The translations under genes and the position numbers were made by a program. 64,000 nucleotides of DNA from Prillingera fragicola (taxonomy: Eukaryota; Basidiomycota; Tremellomycetes; Trichosporonales; Trichosporonaceae): the NCBI GenBank assembly GCA_002335605.1, contig BEDY01000011.1, forward strand, positions 310,001 to 374,000, given 5' to 3'. A model generated the notes under the pieces. The model was not told where the DNA came from, ran no database searches, and worked only from the letters and a program-made list of their open reading frames with translations. Shown here in pieces: positions 21,839 through 34,328 of the stretch (position 1 is the first letter of the stretch; each line of letters begins with the position of its first letter).

Positions 21839-22978
21839 ATGGCTTTCGGTGACCGAGGAGGCGGACGTGGTGGCCGTGGCGGCTTTGGCGGCGGTGACCG
21901 CGGTGGACGTGGCGGCGGACGCGGCGGCGGCCGTGGTGGCTTTGGCGGTGGTGACCGTGGCGGCCGCGGCGGTGGCTTTGGCGGCCGTGGCGGTGGCCGT
22001 GGTGGCTTTGGCGGTGACCGTGGTGGTGAGTAGCTTTGATCGCCGTGAAGCTTCAGAGCTGACGTCTTGGCAGGCCGTGGCGGTGCCCGTGGTGGTGGCC
22101 GTGGTGGTGCTCGCGGTGGTGCCCGTGGTGGCAAGCCTGGTGTCGGCGGCCGCAAGGGTCCCGGCGCCGTCACCATCGAGCCCCACAAGCACGCTGGTGT
22201 CTACATTGCCAAGGGCAAGGAGCACCTCCTTGTCACTCGCAACATTACCCCCGGCGAGTCGGTTTACGGCGAGAAGCGTATTTCGGTTGCTTCGATGAAC
22301 GACGCTGGCGAGGAGGAGAAGATCGAGTACCGTGTCTGGAACCCCTTCCGCTCCAAGCTTGCCGCTGGTATCCTTGGTGGTCTTGACGACATTCACGTGA
22401 GTAGCCTGCGGGTGATGGATGACTGCTTTGGTGGTCGATCAAATCTTACCACCCTCCACTATTGAGAAGGACTGACAATTCTTCAGATCAAGCCCGGAGC
22501 CAAGGTTCTCTACCTCGGTGCCGCCTCTGGATCTTCGGTCTCGCACGTTGCCGACGTTGTTGGCCCCGAGGGTGTCGTGTACGCCGTCGAGTTCTCTCAC
22601 CGCCCCGGTCGCGACCTGATTGGCATGGCCAAGAAGCGCACCAACGTCATTCCCATTGTCGAGGACGCCCGTCACCCCCAAAAGTACCGCATGCTCATCC
22701 AGATGGTCGATGTCATCTTTGCCGACGTTGCCCAGCCCGACCAGGCCCGTATCATTGCCCTCAACGCGCACCACTTCCTCAAGCAGGGCGGTGCCATTGT
22801 CATCTCGATCAAGGCCAACTGTATCGACTCGACCGCTCCCGCTGCCCAGGTGTTTGCCTCCGAGGTCAACATTATGCGCAAGGAGGGCATCAAGCCCAAG
22901 GAGCAGCTCACCCTCGAGCCCTACGAGCGTGACCACGCCATTGTCGTCGGCATTTACGAGCGCCACACTGGCAACTAG
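21839..22978 (+). CDS. NOP1: Fibrillarin, box C/D snoRNP 2'-O-methyltransferase
   Basis: Three exons (21839-22025, 22074-22396, 22487-22978) give 333 residues. It is the nucleolar SAM-dependent enzyme that methylates rRNA ribose guided by box C/D snoRNAs. Residues 1-100 form a Gly/Arg-rich GAR domain of GGRGG and GGFGG units, interrupted by intron 1. The methyltransferase fold follows, with [20 protein letters not shown] as SAM-binding motif I, then [15 protein letters not shown] and [15 protein letters not shown]. The end is [12 protein letters not shown], close to the usual fungal terminus. Codon use is strongly biased, consistent with high expression. Confidence 0.98.
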
Positions 22979-23336
22979 ACGTCCTGGTAGACAGAGGACT
23001 TCTAAAGATTTACACCCCCCACAACCCTTTCAATCATTCGTATTTCGCCATCTAGTCTACAAAACACCACCACAGCAGCGGTCGCGCGGACTAGACGACC
23101 CGCGGCCGCACTTGTACCGCCGCCTCTGGCAGCTATGTATTGGGATCGAGCACTGCACAACGCCTGGCGAGCGCGAGTCTGGCATAAGGCCACGAGGAGC
23201 ACACGAGAACTGACAAACTGCTGCATATACTACAACGGCCGCACTCCTTGCCAAGGGCAGGTTCGGCTGGGCAGGCTAAATCTTCAGGCAACCTCCACCT
23301 GCTCAGGGCAGGACAGAATATTTATGACCAGAATAT
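22979..23336. other. Convergent intergenic region
   Basis: This holds the 3' flanks of fibrillarin and of the zinc-cluster factor. A 14-bp direct repeat lies at its right edge (23314-23342). No gene seen. Confidence 0.5.
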
Positions 23337-23342
23337 TTATGA
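23314..23342. repeat. Two direct copies of CAGAATATTTATGA
   Basis: Copies occupy 23314-23327 and 23329-23342, 15 bp apart. On the minus strand they read TCATAAATATTCTG twice, and the second copy overlaps the stop codon of the zinc-cluster factor, so the repeat begins its 3' UTR. Confidence 0.85.
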
Positions 23343-26292
23343 TGCCGCTGCACCCGGTGAGGTGTCTAGTGGCACCTCAAAGTCCCACCACCCGAGCGTC
23401 TGCTGCTGTCAGTGCGTGCGCTGCGAGTACGTGGGGTGACTCACGTTCATGGTGGTGTTTTCGCCTGTAATGTTGAGCACGGTTGTTGGATCCCAGAAAT
23501 CGTGCAGCTGATGCGTTAGCGCTGGAGGAGGCAGGACTTACGAGTTGATCAATGCTTGTGTCGTTGTGTTCTGTCCGTTCCGGTTCGGCAGCGGCGCTTT
23601 GTGGGCCCTGCAGCGCCTGGTCTAGCGCTGCAGAGATGCTCTGATCGAGCCGCGTGTTGGGACTGGGCGTTGTGAGGTTTGACGGGCTCATGGTTGACCC
23701 AATTGTCGTCGCGCGGCGCACGCCCTTGCTCGTCCGTTCGATTAGGCGGGTGCGCCAGCCCAGCAGCTCTGCGTCTTCTGTATCTAGAGAGGTGCTTGGG
23801 TGATTGGAGCGCTTTTTACCCGCGCCAAGGGAGTCGATCCTGTCGACTGCGCGTTGGCGGAGGCGCATCAGCCAGCGCAGGTTTTGGGACATGCGCTGAC
23901 TGGGGTGCCGCATGACTAGGGCTGTGTAGATGCCGACCACCTGATCGATCTGGCCCAGCGCAAAGGGTGCGAGCTCGCTGTGCGGGTCGGCCAGTATTAC
24001 AGTGCCCAGGGTGACTGCAGAGTTGAACGCGTGATACCAGAGAAACCAGTGGCGGGAAGAGACGTTGGGGTGAATGTTGTGCTGGGAGACGGCGATCTGG
24101 ATGAGCACGCTGCACCGTTCAATGACGACGAGAAAGGAGGCACCGTAGGCTGATCGCACGGGGTCCTCGGGACAGAACTGAAGTGCGCGCACAAAGAGGG
24201 GCCGATGCAGGTTGATGAGAGCTTCGGTGATTAGGTGGGCGAGAAAGTGTTGTTGCAGCGTTAGTTGGAGGTTCCACCGGTCGACCTCTGGCGAGCTTCG
24301 TGACGCCTCCTCTGGAGTGTTATACTGAGATGGAAGGGCAAGGTAGGCCGCGCGGCAGCGAAGCCGGTATGGGATAGACTGCTCAAAGAGGATGAGCTGG
24401 GCGTGCAGCTCCATGACGGCCTCGACAGATGGAGTCTGGTGAGACAGATCGAGTGACAGGTCGAGAATCTTGGCTGACAGCTGCACGAGCTCATATTTCA
24501 GCGTGTGGAAACCCTTCTCTTCGCCGTTAGACTTGACAAGCACGTCGTCGTGCGGAAACTGGACGTCGCAGTACCGCAGCTGAATCGAGTTGGGTCGCGA
24601 GAAGCAGTTGGCTTGAAGAACGTCGGCGGACTGCATGTCCCAGAAGACTCGCCTCCGCTCTTCAACATCGTCGTGAGGCAGATTCCATCTCAGACCGTCG
24701 CGGTGGATACCCATTGCCTCGATCATGCGCATGGCTAGACCCCACAGTGGCCAGGCTGAGTCTCCATTGCGCCCCTTTTCCGTCTCCCTAGGTTGTCAGA
24801 TCAGACATACACAGCCACTCACAGATGAACATGGGCCATGAGATGCAAAGTCTGAACGCCGGGCACAGTATTGAGCACGAGAAAGTTGCCTTTGGTCAGG
24901 CAAGCTCGCGCTGCTGAGAGACATTCCTCGGCCATCGGGTCATCAGGCTGCAGCTCCAGGTGATGCAGTGCACCCATGGCCAGTACCACAAAGACGAGTG
25001 CTAGCTGGTGCACAAACAGCACGGCCGTGTCTGGCGTGATTGATCCTGGCTGCATGGATTGTTGGTATGCCCTGTCAAAGAGCCTGTGCAGTGTCTCACG
25101 TGGGACAATGTCGTACCTGAGCGTCAGTGACTGTTCACAGGGCGAAGACTTACGACCAGGCAAAGTAGCGAAAGTACGAGTCAAGCAGCGCGCGTCCTTG
25201 GCTTTCTGGAGGAAGGCGCTTGAGGAGAGTGCCAATTGAAGGCGACTTGCGCGAGGAGGAGCCAAATGGGAATGTACTCCGGAAGGACTCGAGGGGCGGC
25301 GACGAGCGTGGCTCAGCATTGGGCTCGGGTGAAGCATGTCGTGTCATTGGGAGACTATCCTCGGGCTCGTCAATCTCTTGCTTGAACAGTCAGCTTCAAT
25401 GTTGCACAGCAGGCCTACGTCTTTGAGCCACTCGTTGCCTGCCATCGGCCCAAGGTACTTTGACCGCCCGGCTGCCGTGATCATCAGCGTCCCCGAGCTG
25501 TGATTGTCGTCAAAGAGAAACCCTGCATCCGGGTGATTTGACCGAGCAGCGGAAAGCTGAGAGATGCTGCTTGGAAGGGTCGGCCGTTGAGACGATGGAC
25601 CAGCGCTCGTCCACGCTGACGGCGCTGGTGGTGCCACAGCCGGCAAGCCTCGAGGAGGCTCTGCGAGTGGCATCGACAGGTCGCGTAGCCGTGAGGTTGA
25701 AGACGCAGGCGTGTCCATGAGCAACCCACTGTCAATAGGACTTGGGTTGGGTTCGGGGCTCTGAACGGCGCGGGAACGGCGACGATCACTGTGTGTCTGG
25801 GCGTTGCTCGAGGGCGCTGTGGTGCCCGGCACGACGATTCCATTCTCAGCCAGCAGCCTTTCCAGCTCCTGCTCTCGGGAAGATGGCGGTGGTACTGATG
25901 CTGTCGGCTTGCGAGCACTGTATTGGTCAGGTCCACAGCCGATAGCGAGCACATTGACAACTTACACGCGCACGGCCGGCCGCACACCATCGGGGCACAG
26001 GTTCTGACATTCCCGCTTGATGCAGTTCTGGCACGGAACTGGGGGTCAGTACCAACCAAGCGGAGCGTGACTCACACTCGCGATCACACTTGAGTTTGAG
26101 CCGGCGACACTCTGAGTCTCGGTCAGCACCGGGAACGGAGACGGAGCACTGGCGGGGTTTACGGCGTTGGGGGTACTGACCTTCACACGAATACTTTTTG
26201 CGCTCCTTGCGCTGCCTCTTGCGCCCTCGCATGTCGCCAGAGTTGGATGCGCCGCTATCCGGAGAGGGTGATCTTGCAGAGAGCGAGCTCAT
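23337..26292 (-). CDS. Zn2Cys6 fungal transcription factor
   Basis: A gene of about ten exons from ATG 26292 (MSSLSARSPSPDSG). The binuclear zinc cluster is assembled from three exons and reads CEECRRLKLKCDRE then FPCQNCIKRECQNLCPDG, fitting Cx2Cx6Cx5Cx2Cx8C, preceded by a basic stretch (RGRKRQRKERKK). A helix (SSREQELERLLAENGI) may act as the dimerisation coil. The fungal-specific middle homology region spans the centre: LVFVVLAMGALHHLEL, AMRMIEAMGIHRDGLRW and RRRVFWDMQSADVLQANCF. By splicing, the last exons end TLGWWDFEVPLDTSPG, stop at 23337-23339. It should bind DNA in the nucleus. Target genes are not evident from context. Confidence 0.88.
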
Positions 26293-26864
26293 GGTTGATA
26301 ATGATGGTCAGCGCTGTGGTAACATGAAGTGGAGAGAGCACAGACGACATGGAACTGAACAGGGACAAGTCCGTGCTCAAGGTGGGGCGGAGCTCGGAGC
26401 GGATTTAAAATGACCGTCCGGGATTATCCTCTGCCTCTGCGCTCAGCCGCCGTACTGGCAATGAGCGCTGACTCTCTCGTTGTGATCTATCGGGGCAAGG
26501 GGATCAAGCCGAGCCAGCAGATCCCAGAGGACACAGTCTGACTGCTCTTCAGCATGGACTACCCGTGGGACGGGGGCAGGACGAGGGCGGCACTGAAGGG
26601 GCAAAAGTGACCACCAACCTCGTGAGACATTGCGCCCCTGGCCGTGGCCACATCTACCAGTGCAAGCAAACGATGACCGTGCAAGCAAACAATGGCAATC
26701 CATCTCATTAGAAAACATGGCACAACCGGTCGTACAAGGCGTCTAGATTCCACTTCCCCATCCCCAGGCGGCCCAGCAACTCCCCATCATCGAGACTGGG
26801 AGGTTGCGAGCTCCTGTTAAAATTGTCCATCGGCTCAAGTCCAGCTCGGCCAGCCCCCCCGAGC
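26293..26864. other. Intergenic: promoter of the zinc-cluster factor, 3' flank of BUD4
   Basis: Both neighbours read leftwards. No gene-like frame or clear element is visible. Confidence 0.5.
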
Positions 26865-29800
26865 TCAAGCATGGTGACTCAAGTGCTGGCTCGTAGACCG
26901 ACTAGACTTGCGCGGGCCGCCGTTCTTGCTCCGCTTACTCGCAATGCTCGTGCTGGAGGCAATGCGGACGCGGTCTGTGCGCAGCTCCTGTGTCTTCTCG
27001 TACTCTGCGAGCATCTCGGCCCAGAGCGGGTTGGCGGGAATCTTGCCAATGAGGGTGGAGAGCATGTCCATCCTGTGATCGTTAGCGAGCCATCTTTCGT
27101 TGCACAACCAAAGCACTCACCAGACAAGCTTGTCCTCATCCTTATCCGCCGACAGCACGATACACTCTCCACCCTCAAACACGAGCTTGAAACTCCTCGG
27201 CCTTGCGCCATAGGGGTCATAGTCGTCGTCATTCATCTTGGGCGACGTGGGGCCGTTGACGTCCACGAGCGCCGTAGCCAGCCTCAAGTCGATACTCGTG
27301 ACCTCCTTCTTGGTCACCTCGTTGATGGCGACGAGCGAACCGCCAGCGAGGCGGAACATGCGCCGGCGGGGCACGCGGCAGTCGCCACCGACTTGCGTAA
27401 GCGTGCCCTCATGGAACACCTGCGAGTGCCACTTGTGCCACCGCAAACCCTTGAGAGTCTCGTCGATGGACCCAGGAAGCTCCTCGGGCTTGAGTCCGGG
27501 GAGGGGAGGAAGGCGGAGCATCTGAATGGTAATCTTGGCCACCTGCTTGCGACTGGCCGTGCCGTCAGGGAGCGAAGCGCCCTTGAACATGGCGAACATG
27601 GGGTACCGGATCTCGAGAATCTTGGACTCGCACTGACGCGCAATGGGCTTGAGCGCTATGTGTGTCTTGGCCACGGTAGTGCCAGTAGCCTTGTCTAGGT
27701 AGGTAGCAATCGTCTCGGCCTGCCTGACTGGCGCAGCGGCACGCGCAGGCGCACGAGCGGCAGGAGCAGACTCGGTGCGCTGGTGGCGACTCTTGCGCGG
27801 GGACTGGAAGAGGGCGCGGAAACCGCCACCGCTAGCCTTGCCCGTGAGGCTCGACACGAGTGGCGAGTGGGAACGCGGGGGTTCAAGCAAGCCGGTTGAA
27901 CGCGGGTTGTCACGCTCCTGCACCGCGCGCACAATGTGGGGGTCGCGGCGAATGTCGAGCGACAGCGAGAACTCAAAGTTCGGGTGTTCGACGAGCGAAA
28001 ACTCCTGGTTGATGCAAGCATCATCCGTGAGAACCGCATACGGCGTGCGAATGTAGTCAATACCGTTGTCGAGCGTGATGCAAAAGTGCGTGGGCTCCTT
28101 GGGAACAGGCAGGTTGAGCGCCTCAATGCCAAGAACCTTGACAAAGATTGTGCCCGAGGCCTTGCCCTCAATCTGCTCGCGCTCACGCGCAAGTCGTATC
28201 TCCTTGGAGTGCTCGTTCATGTCGCTCGGCCTGCGGAGCGGGCGCCAAGCACGACCAGCCTCGAGAGAACCGGCAGTCTTGCTCTCAACGCCGTACGTCG
28301 CGCGAACTTGGCGCTGACGCTCGCGAACGCGGTAGCCGCGGTTCGAGCTGACATGCTCAAACTCGTCCTGGACCGACTCCAATATGCTCTCGCCATCCGC
28401 GTCTATACCAAGCGAGAGGCGGGGGCGGGAACCAGAGTCGGCGTCGCCGGTACTGGCGCTGCGGCGGCGGCTGCGCCGCGCCGAAGAAAGCGCTTTGGGG
28501 TCATTCACAATCGATCCCGCCACTGACGGCGCGATGCTGGCAGCAGCGGCAGTCTCGGGCTTGCGCAGGATCCCAACGGGAACACTCTTGGAAGGCGAAC
28601 TGACGACACGCGACTGCACGACCGGCGAGGTCGCCGGCGAACTCGACAAGGTCGAGTCCCCGTCGTCAAAGATGTTGGCAATGCGATCAAGGGCTGACTT
28701 GGGGCTGTCCTTGCGTGTGTTGAGCTGATGCAGTGCCGAGACGGGGGTCGTGCGGGTAGGCGAGGTGGCATTCTTGAAGACCTTGGGCGAGTCAGGCGCA
28801 GGCGGCAGCTCCTTGTCGATTGAGCTGGTCGATCCGCCGCGCTTGTGCGACTTGAAAGCAGGCGAGGGCGGCGCAAAGGTGCCCTTGGTCGGCGTTCCGG
28901 GACCTGCAGAAAGAGGTCTAGTGGGCGCCGCCTTGGCCACCGGGCGAGGCGCATCGATCATCGACACGGGGCGCGCTCCCTCGGCCTGCACACGACGGGT
29001 GACCGTCTCGCGAATGGCGTCACGCGAGATGCGCTGGCGAACGCGCGTGGTTGTGCTGGCGTCCGAGACGTCCTTGTCTGCCGCAGGGCCAAACTCGCCA
29101 GCGATCGAGTCATTAGAGTCAGACGCAACAAAGTTGGCGGACAGCGGTGACGAGGTACGCGACGGCGTGTTGCGACCAGGCGAGAGCGCGGCGGTGGGAG
29201 TGGTGCGGCCCGGCGTGTTGCGCGTGGGCGTTGATGGCGCCGACTCCTGCTGGGGAGTCGAGGGTGATGGCGCTGTGACGACGGTGGTGGGCTTTGGTGT
29301 CTCCGGGGTCGTCTCCTGCGCCTCCTCAGACTTGGGCATGTCCAGCGACAGGCCACCAAACTCAAAGCTCGGGATACGGGGCGACTCCTCGCGCTCACTA
29401 CGGCGCAGACCAGGGGGAGGCGTGAGAGGGTCCTCAGCTTCGGAAGCTGTCTCCCGCTCGTCCTCCCACTGACCCTCGGACTCGGAGTTGACAGCAAGGT
29501 CAAGCTGCGAGTTGTCGGCGAGGTCGGGTGAGAGCTCGAGCTTGGGGGCAATGGCAGAAACGCGACGCTCGGATCCCGCGCGAACTTCGGTCTCCACTGC
29601 AGACTTCAGGTCTGTTGCGTCTGACGACAGCTCGAGCTTGGGCGCGACCTCGGAGACGCGGCGAACGGGGGCCGGAGGGTAGCTCTCCTCCACAGGACCC
29701 TTGGCGCCAGTGAAGACGGGGTCCTCGCTGATGAGCGGGGTCACTCCAAAGGCCGGGAGCGAGTACGGCAGCTCGTTAAGCGACAGACCAGCGCGAGTGG

Positions 29801-32000
29801 GGTTGGAGCGCGAGGGCGAGTGGAGTGCGCGCGAAGGCACATCGGACTCGGCCTCGGATTCACTTGCCTCGTCGCCCGACAGAAGACCGACAGGCTCGGG
29901 AAGGTCGAGGGCTGCGGGGGGAGGGGGCTTCGGGAGATTGCGTTTGGAAGGGGTGGCAGCCTTGGGCGTTGTGTTGGCAGACTTGGCCTGCTTGAACTGT
30001 GACATGCGCGACGAGGGGCCAGAAAGCTCGGGGACGTCGGACACCTGGCGGTTCTTGGCGGCGGGGCTCGCGGCAGAGCGGTTGGAGACTTTGCGGGGAG
30101 TCGAGACCTTGCGAATGGCTGGGCTCGATATGACGCTGCCGAACACATCCTGGGATGCCTCGGCGGGAGGCATCATCTTGGCACTGTAGCTGTCCGAGTC
30201 AGACTCGCCAGATGACTGACCCGCGGCGTCGATCTTTGGCGGGGCGGAGGGGAAGCCGCGGCCAAGCTTCTGGGTAGCGAGGAGGCGAGCAGCATGGACG
30301 CGTTCAGAGTGCGAAGTGCGGCCAAGCGGCACACCACCCTCTGAACGCTCCTTGTGCTCTCCAGCAATATCAGTGGCTGTCTGAATGGTGATGAACGGGT
30401 CGTAGAGGCCGCCCTGCTGGTGTGCGTGAGGCCCGTCGGACGCCTTGGCGGGGGAGGGGTGAGTCAGGGGCAGAGACGCGTCGCCGTTCAAAAGCATGCT
30501 GTGATCATCCGAGTGCGGTAGCTTGGGCTGCTCGCCGGGGTTGAGATGGGGGGTGATGGTGTGAACGTGCTCGGGCGAGGAAGGAGCGGGCAGCTCCCAG
30601 TTGGGCATGAGCGGGGTCTCGTTGCCCACGGGGGGCGTCGACAGGAGCTGACCAACGCTCGAGGAGCTAGTAGCATCGAGGTCAGGACGCGGTGATGACT
30701 CCATTGGGAGCTCAAAGTCGGCGTGGTCGGCAAACACAGCAGTCTCAAGCTCGGGAGGCGAAAAGAGGCCCTCCTCTATGAGAGAGTCCATAAAGTCTGC
30801 AGTGGCCGACTCGTCACCGACGGCGTCCTCCGAGTCCTGCGAAGTGTTGCGCTGGCCACGCGCCTGTTCGCCATCGTCGGTCCACTCATCGTCATCCCCG
30901 GTGGCGTCAAAGCTGCCGTCAACCGAGCCCTCGACGCTCATACGGTCAAACTCCTTGACGTCGGGAACCGCCTGGAACGTAACGGTCTTGCGAGACGGAG
31001 AGTCGAGGATCGAGCTCTGGCCACGAGGGCCCAGGAGGCGCTTTGACGAGGCGAGAGACGACTTTGTGGGGGTGGGGCTAGGCGCAGCAGCCATCTGCTC
31101 TCGCAAGGGCGATGGGACGGGGAGGGAGCCACTGAGGTTGCGCTGGGGAGATGAGGAAGGCGAGTCGGACATGCGCAGGTTGGCGCTAGGGCTGACATGG
31201 CGCTTGCTGTTGCCACCCGAGACACGGCGAGAAGGAGTTGAGAGAATCTCGTCCATGGTAGGGCTCGCAAGCTCAATCTCCTCAGGTGCGGCGTTGGGGT
31301 TGCGGAAAGGCGAGTGGGTGACGTACTCGCCGTCAACGACGAGCTTGTAAGCAAGACTCTGGCGGGGGACCCGGCGCTTCTTTGGGCTGCCACGGTCTGG
31401 GCTCTCGTTCTCCTTGCTTCCCGACACCTTGCGCTCCGCACTGGAGCGACGGTCTCCGCTGGAAGGAATGGCCACCTTGCGCTCACTCGAAGCACGGCGA
31501 GTACCTGAGACGGCTGCGCCGGTGGTTGGCGATCCCCGGCTGCGGGGAGTGGTGTTGATGCCAAGACCAATACTGGCCTTGGGGGTGTTGGTGCTGCCGG
31601 TAGCAGTCTTGGGGATCTGTCCAGGCTGGCGAGACGGGGTACGACGCTCGTGGATAACTTCTGGAGACTGATGCTTCATGCCATTGGACATTGCCCCCTC
31701 GCGGGTGGAGAGATCCTTGAACGGTGACTTGGCAACTAGGCTGTTGGTAGCCATGTGACGGAAACTGCTCGACGTGCGGCGTGGCCCTTCGCCATTGTCC
31801 TGCTGACGAAGAGGAGTGCCGGGGGCCGACTCGCCTCCACGCTTGGAAATGTGAAGTGGCGACCATCCCTTGGCGCTCGAGTGTATAATGCTGTGCCTAG
31901 CCGCAGCAGCCGCCGAGCCTACGCCGTCATGCAGACGCAGCTTGGCCTGGTTGGGAGACAGGGGGGCCGCTGGCCTGCTGGAAGGCGGCGAGCTATCCAT
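26865..32000 (-). CDS. BUD4: Bud4/anillin-like protein with C-terminal PH domain
   Basis: One giant exon from ATG 32000 (MDSSPPSSRPAAPLSPN) of about 1,625 codons and a short final exon, joined over an intron at about 27076-27120, give about 1,695 residues. Roughly the first 1,250 residues are disordered, rich in Ser, Pro, Arg and SP/TP sites, as in septin-associated scaffolds. Next is an anillin-type region (GTIFVKVLGIEALNLPVP onwards) and a PH domain (SQVFHEGTLTQVGG to VWMDMLSTLIGKI) that crosses the intron. Bud4 links septins to the axial landmark and the cytokinetic ring at the neck. The many SP/TP sites suggest CDK control. Orthology is inferred from architecture. Confidence 0.87.
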
Positions 32001-32514
32001 GGCGATGTTGGGAGGGGGGGTGAGGGTTGTGGTGGAGGAAAGTGTTGTCGACCAATGTTTGTTTTGTTGGAGGGTCGAATCGAGTCGGTGTGCTCAAGTC
32101 GTCGGGTGAGCGCAGTGGGTGTGCGCTGTGTTCGACAGATGACCTAGACGTGGATGTCAAGGCAATGGCCAGTCGATTGGCACTGCAGTAGGTGTGCAGA
32201 GAGCAATAAGGTTGTTGTTGATGAGAGTAGTGATGAATGAGTGGCTGCGGGGGGGCCCTTGGCTTGTCATGTTGACATCCCAAAGTCAGCCGCGTGAGCC
32301 AGGCTGCAGCCCAGTGACGTAATCCCGTAATCCCGACATTACTATGAGATGTGGCACTTGGCACTCAGGGGGTAATGTGCCATGTGGCGGGACACGTGTT
32401 CCTCACGCGACAAATGGCGCACTGTCCCGGCTCAAGGCTGGGCAGTGTGCTGACGCGCATCAACATACATCGTCCATCTCCATCTCTCATTGTTGCCATC
32501 TCATCCAACACACC
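32001..32514. promoter_or_regulatory. Divergent promoter region, BUD4 / ATG3
   Basis: 514 bp between two divergent starts. A CACGTG E-box-like core occurs near 32392 (GGGACACGTGTTCC, itself nearly palindromic). No coding segment seen. Confidence 0.45.
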
Positions 32515-33923
32515 ATGAACAATTCACTGTTGGCAATTCAGGTATGTCAGAACACACCCATCTCTTTGCCATTAGCTAACTCCCCGCAGAGCCAGTATTG
32601 GGCAGTCCGCGACTACCTTTCACCTGTACGTGTCGCCACCCAACTACCACTTACACCCTAGGTCCTGCGCGAGAGCAAGTTTAAGGAGCACGGACGACTC
32701 ACACCTGGTGGGTAATCCTGCAATAGCTGGAACTGACATTCAGAGGAGTTTGTCGCTGCTGGCGACTTTCTGACCTTCAAGTTCCCCGTCTGGCAGTGGT
32801 GAGGTCGACTGCTCGGGCACATTCCAACGTGACAAGCTGACACGTCCAGGGAGAAGGGAGACCCTGCTCGTGTTCGCGACTTTTTGCCTGCAGACAAGCA
32901 GTACCTTATCACTCGCAATGGTGAGTTTGTTGAGCGGCCGGGGTCGCGTGCGCCTCCTGCGTGGAACTACGCACTGACCTCACAGTCCCGTGCCTCCGCC
33001 GCGCCACTGCCCTCAACTATACCGATGACGACGAAGACGCGGAGAAGCTGTTAAACTTTATGGACGACGTGAGTTAGCTCAGTGAATGGGACTGACAGTC
33101 AGGCCGATGAAGCCGAGCCAGATGGCGAGTGGGTTGCTACCCACCTTGGACGACGTGAGTGAAGCAACCGAGACGTTACTGACAGCCAGCGACCCAGGCG
33201 GAGACGATTGTTGATATTCCCGACTCCCCCTCACTCGACGAGGCCGCTGCTGGCCTGCAGATTGGTGACGACGACGAGATCCCCGACATGGACGATATCC
33301 CAGACATGGACGAGGCTGCTGGCCTGGAGGAGGAGGACGAGGCTGCGCTCCGCCCAGACCCTGCGTAAGTCGACCCACGAAAGTGCCCGCTGACATTCAG
33401 TGCAAAGGGAAGCAACCTGTTGCAGGTGCGCACGTATGACTGCTACATGAGCTACGACAAGCACTACCAGACGCCGCGCTTCTGGCTGTTTGGCTACGAC
33501 GAGAACAAGAAACCCTTGACTGCCAAGGAGGTGTTCCAGGACGTTCCTGCCGACCATGCGTTCAAGACGATGACTATGGAGGCCTTCCCCCACTCTGGTA
33601 CGCAGCTTGCATCGGTCCACCCCTGCAAGCACGCAAGTGTCATGAAGAAGTTTATCGACAGGATGGAGGCGTCGCAGGCCGAGCACGCTGCCGAGGAGTC
33701 AAGCCCGAGCAAGGCCGGCAAGGGCCGTTGGCTCGGCGGTGTCATGCGCAAGGTCACTGGTGGGGACAAACCGGCCACGGACAAGGCTGCCGCTGCGCCA
33801 CCCGGAGAAGAGGTCGAGCCCACCGGCGTCCAGGTCGACTTTTACCTCGTCATTTTCCTCAAGTTTATCGCCAGTATCGTTCCAACCATCGAGGTGGACT
33901 CTACCACGGCAACGTCCTTCTAG
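32515..33923 (+). CDS. ATG3: Autophagy-related E2-like conjugating enzyme
   Basis: Nine short exons; the first is only MNNSLLAIQ. Atg3 transfers Atg8 from Atg7 to phosphatidylethanolamine on autophagic membranes. The N-terminal helix and core read [29 protein letters not shown] and [18 protein letters not shown]. An acidic flexible region with a short internal repeat ([12 protein letters not shown]) follows. The catalytic motif is [12 protein letters not shown], with the active cysteine in HPC. The C-terminus ends [17 protein letters not shown], the classic Atg3 ending. Between the catalytic motif and C-terminus lies an Ala/Lys-rich insert ([11 protein letters not shown] to [11 protein letters not shown]). 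Eight introns of roughly 35-50 nt make this the most fragmented gene here. Confidence 0.96.
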
Positions 33924-34328
33924 ACGCAAGCACACTCTCGACTAGACACGTCTCTCTTTCGACTAGACTCTGCATGGGCTAGTGGCGCCATTGGGCAGCG
34001 CATTTGTACACCGATTAATATCAGCAGAACGGGCAAGAGTATTGCGATGGTGATGCATTGTTGGCCTGTATGAATGGGAAATAGTATGGTAATGCTGGTA
34101 CGCGCAGGCGCAGCCTACTGCGCACCCAATGTGTATATGTTGTATAGTCAGCTGGCATCTAGCCAAGGCTGAGAGTGTTCTGTGGTCGGTGCTGCCCATC
34201 GCAACTGGTAGTGTCGTCAATCCCTGGTCGTTCATCGTCTGTCTGTCCGCCCATGGTCCCGAAAGGAGTATCGTCTAGTGGTTCGTATCTCGCTCGTCTA
34301 TTGTCGTGTCGTTTGTCGTTGGGGTGGT
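33924..34328. other. Convergent intergenic region
   Basis: This contains the 3' flanks of ATG3 and the orphan gene. A tRNA-like 5' half near 34268-34300 lacks a T arm and is not called. Confidence 0.5.

Noticed and set aside
22397..22486. Possible intronic box C/D snoRNA in fibrillarin intron 2
   Set aside because: There is a C-box-like GTGATGG and a CTGA, but the CTGA is best explained as the splicing branch site and no terminal stem or D' box is evident.
34268..34300. tRNA-like 5' half (TCGTCTAGTGGTTCGTATCTC)
   Set aside because: The D-arm and A-box resemblance is good, but no T arm with GTTCRAnnCC follows and no acceptor stem can be paired, even allowing an intron.
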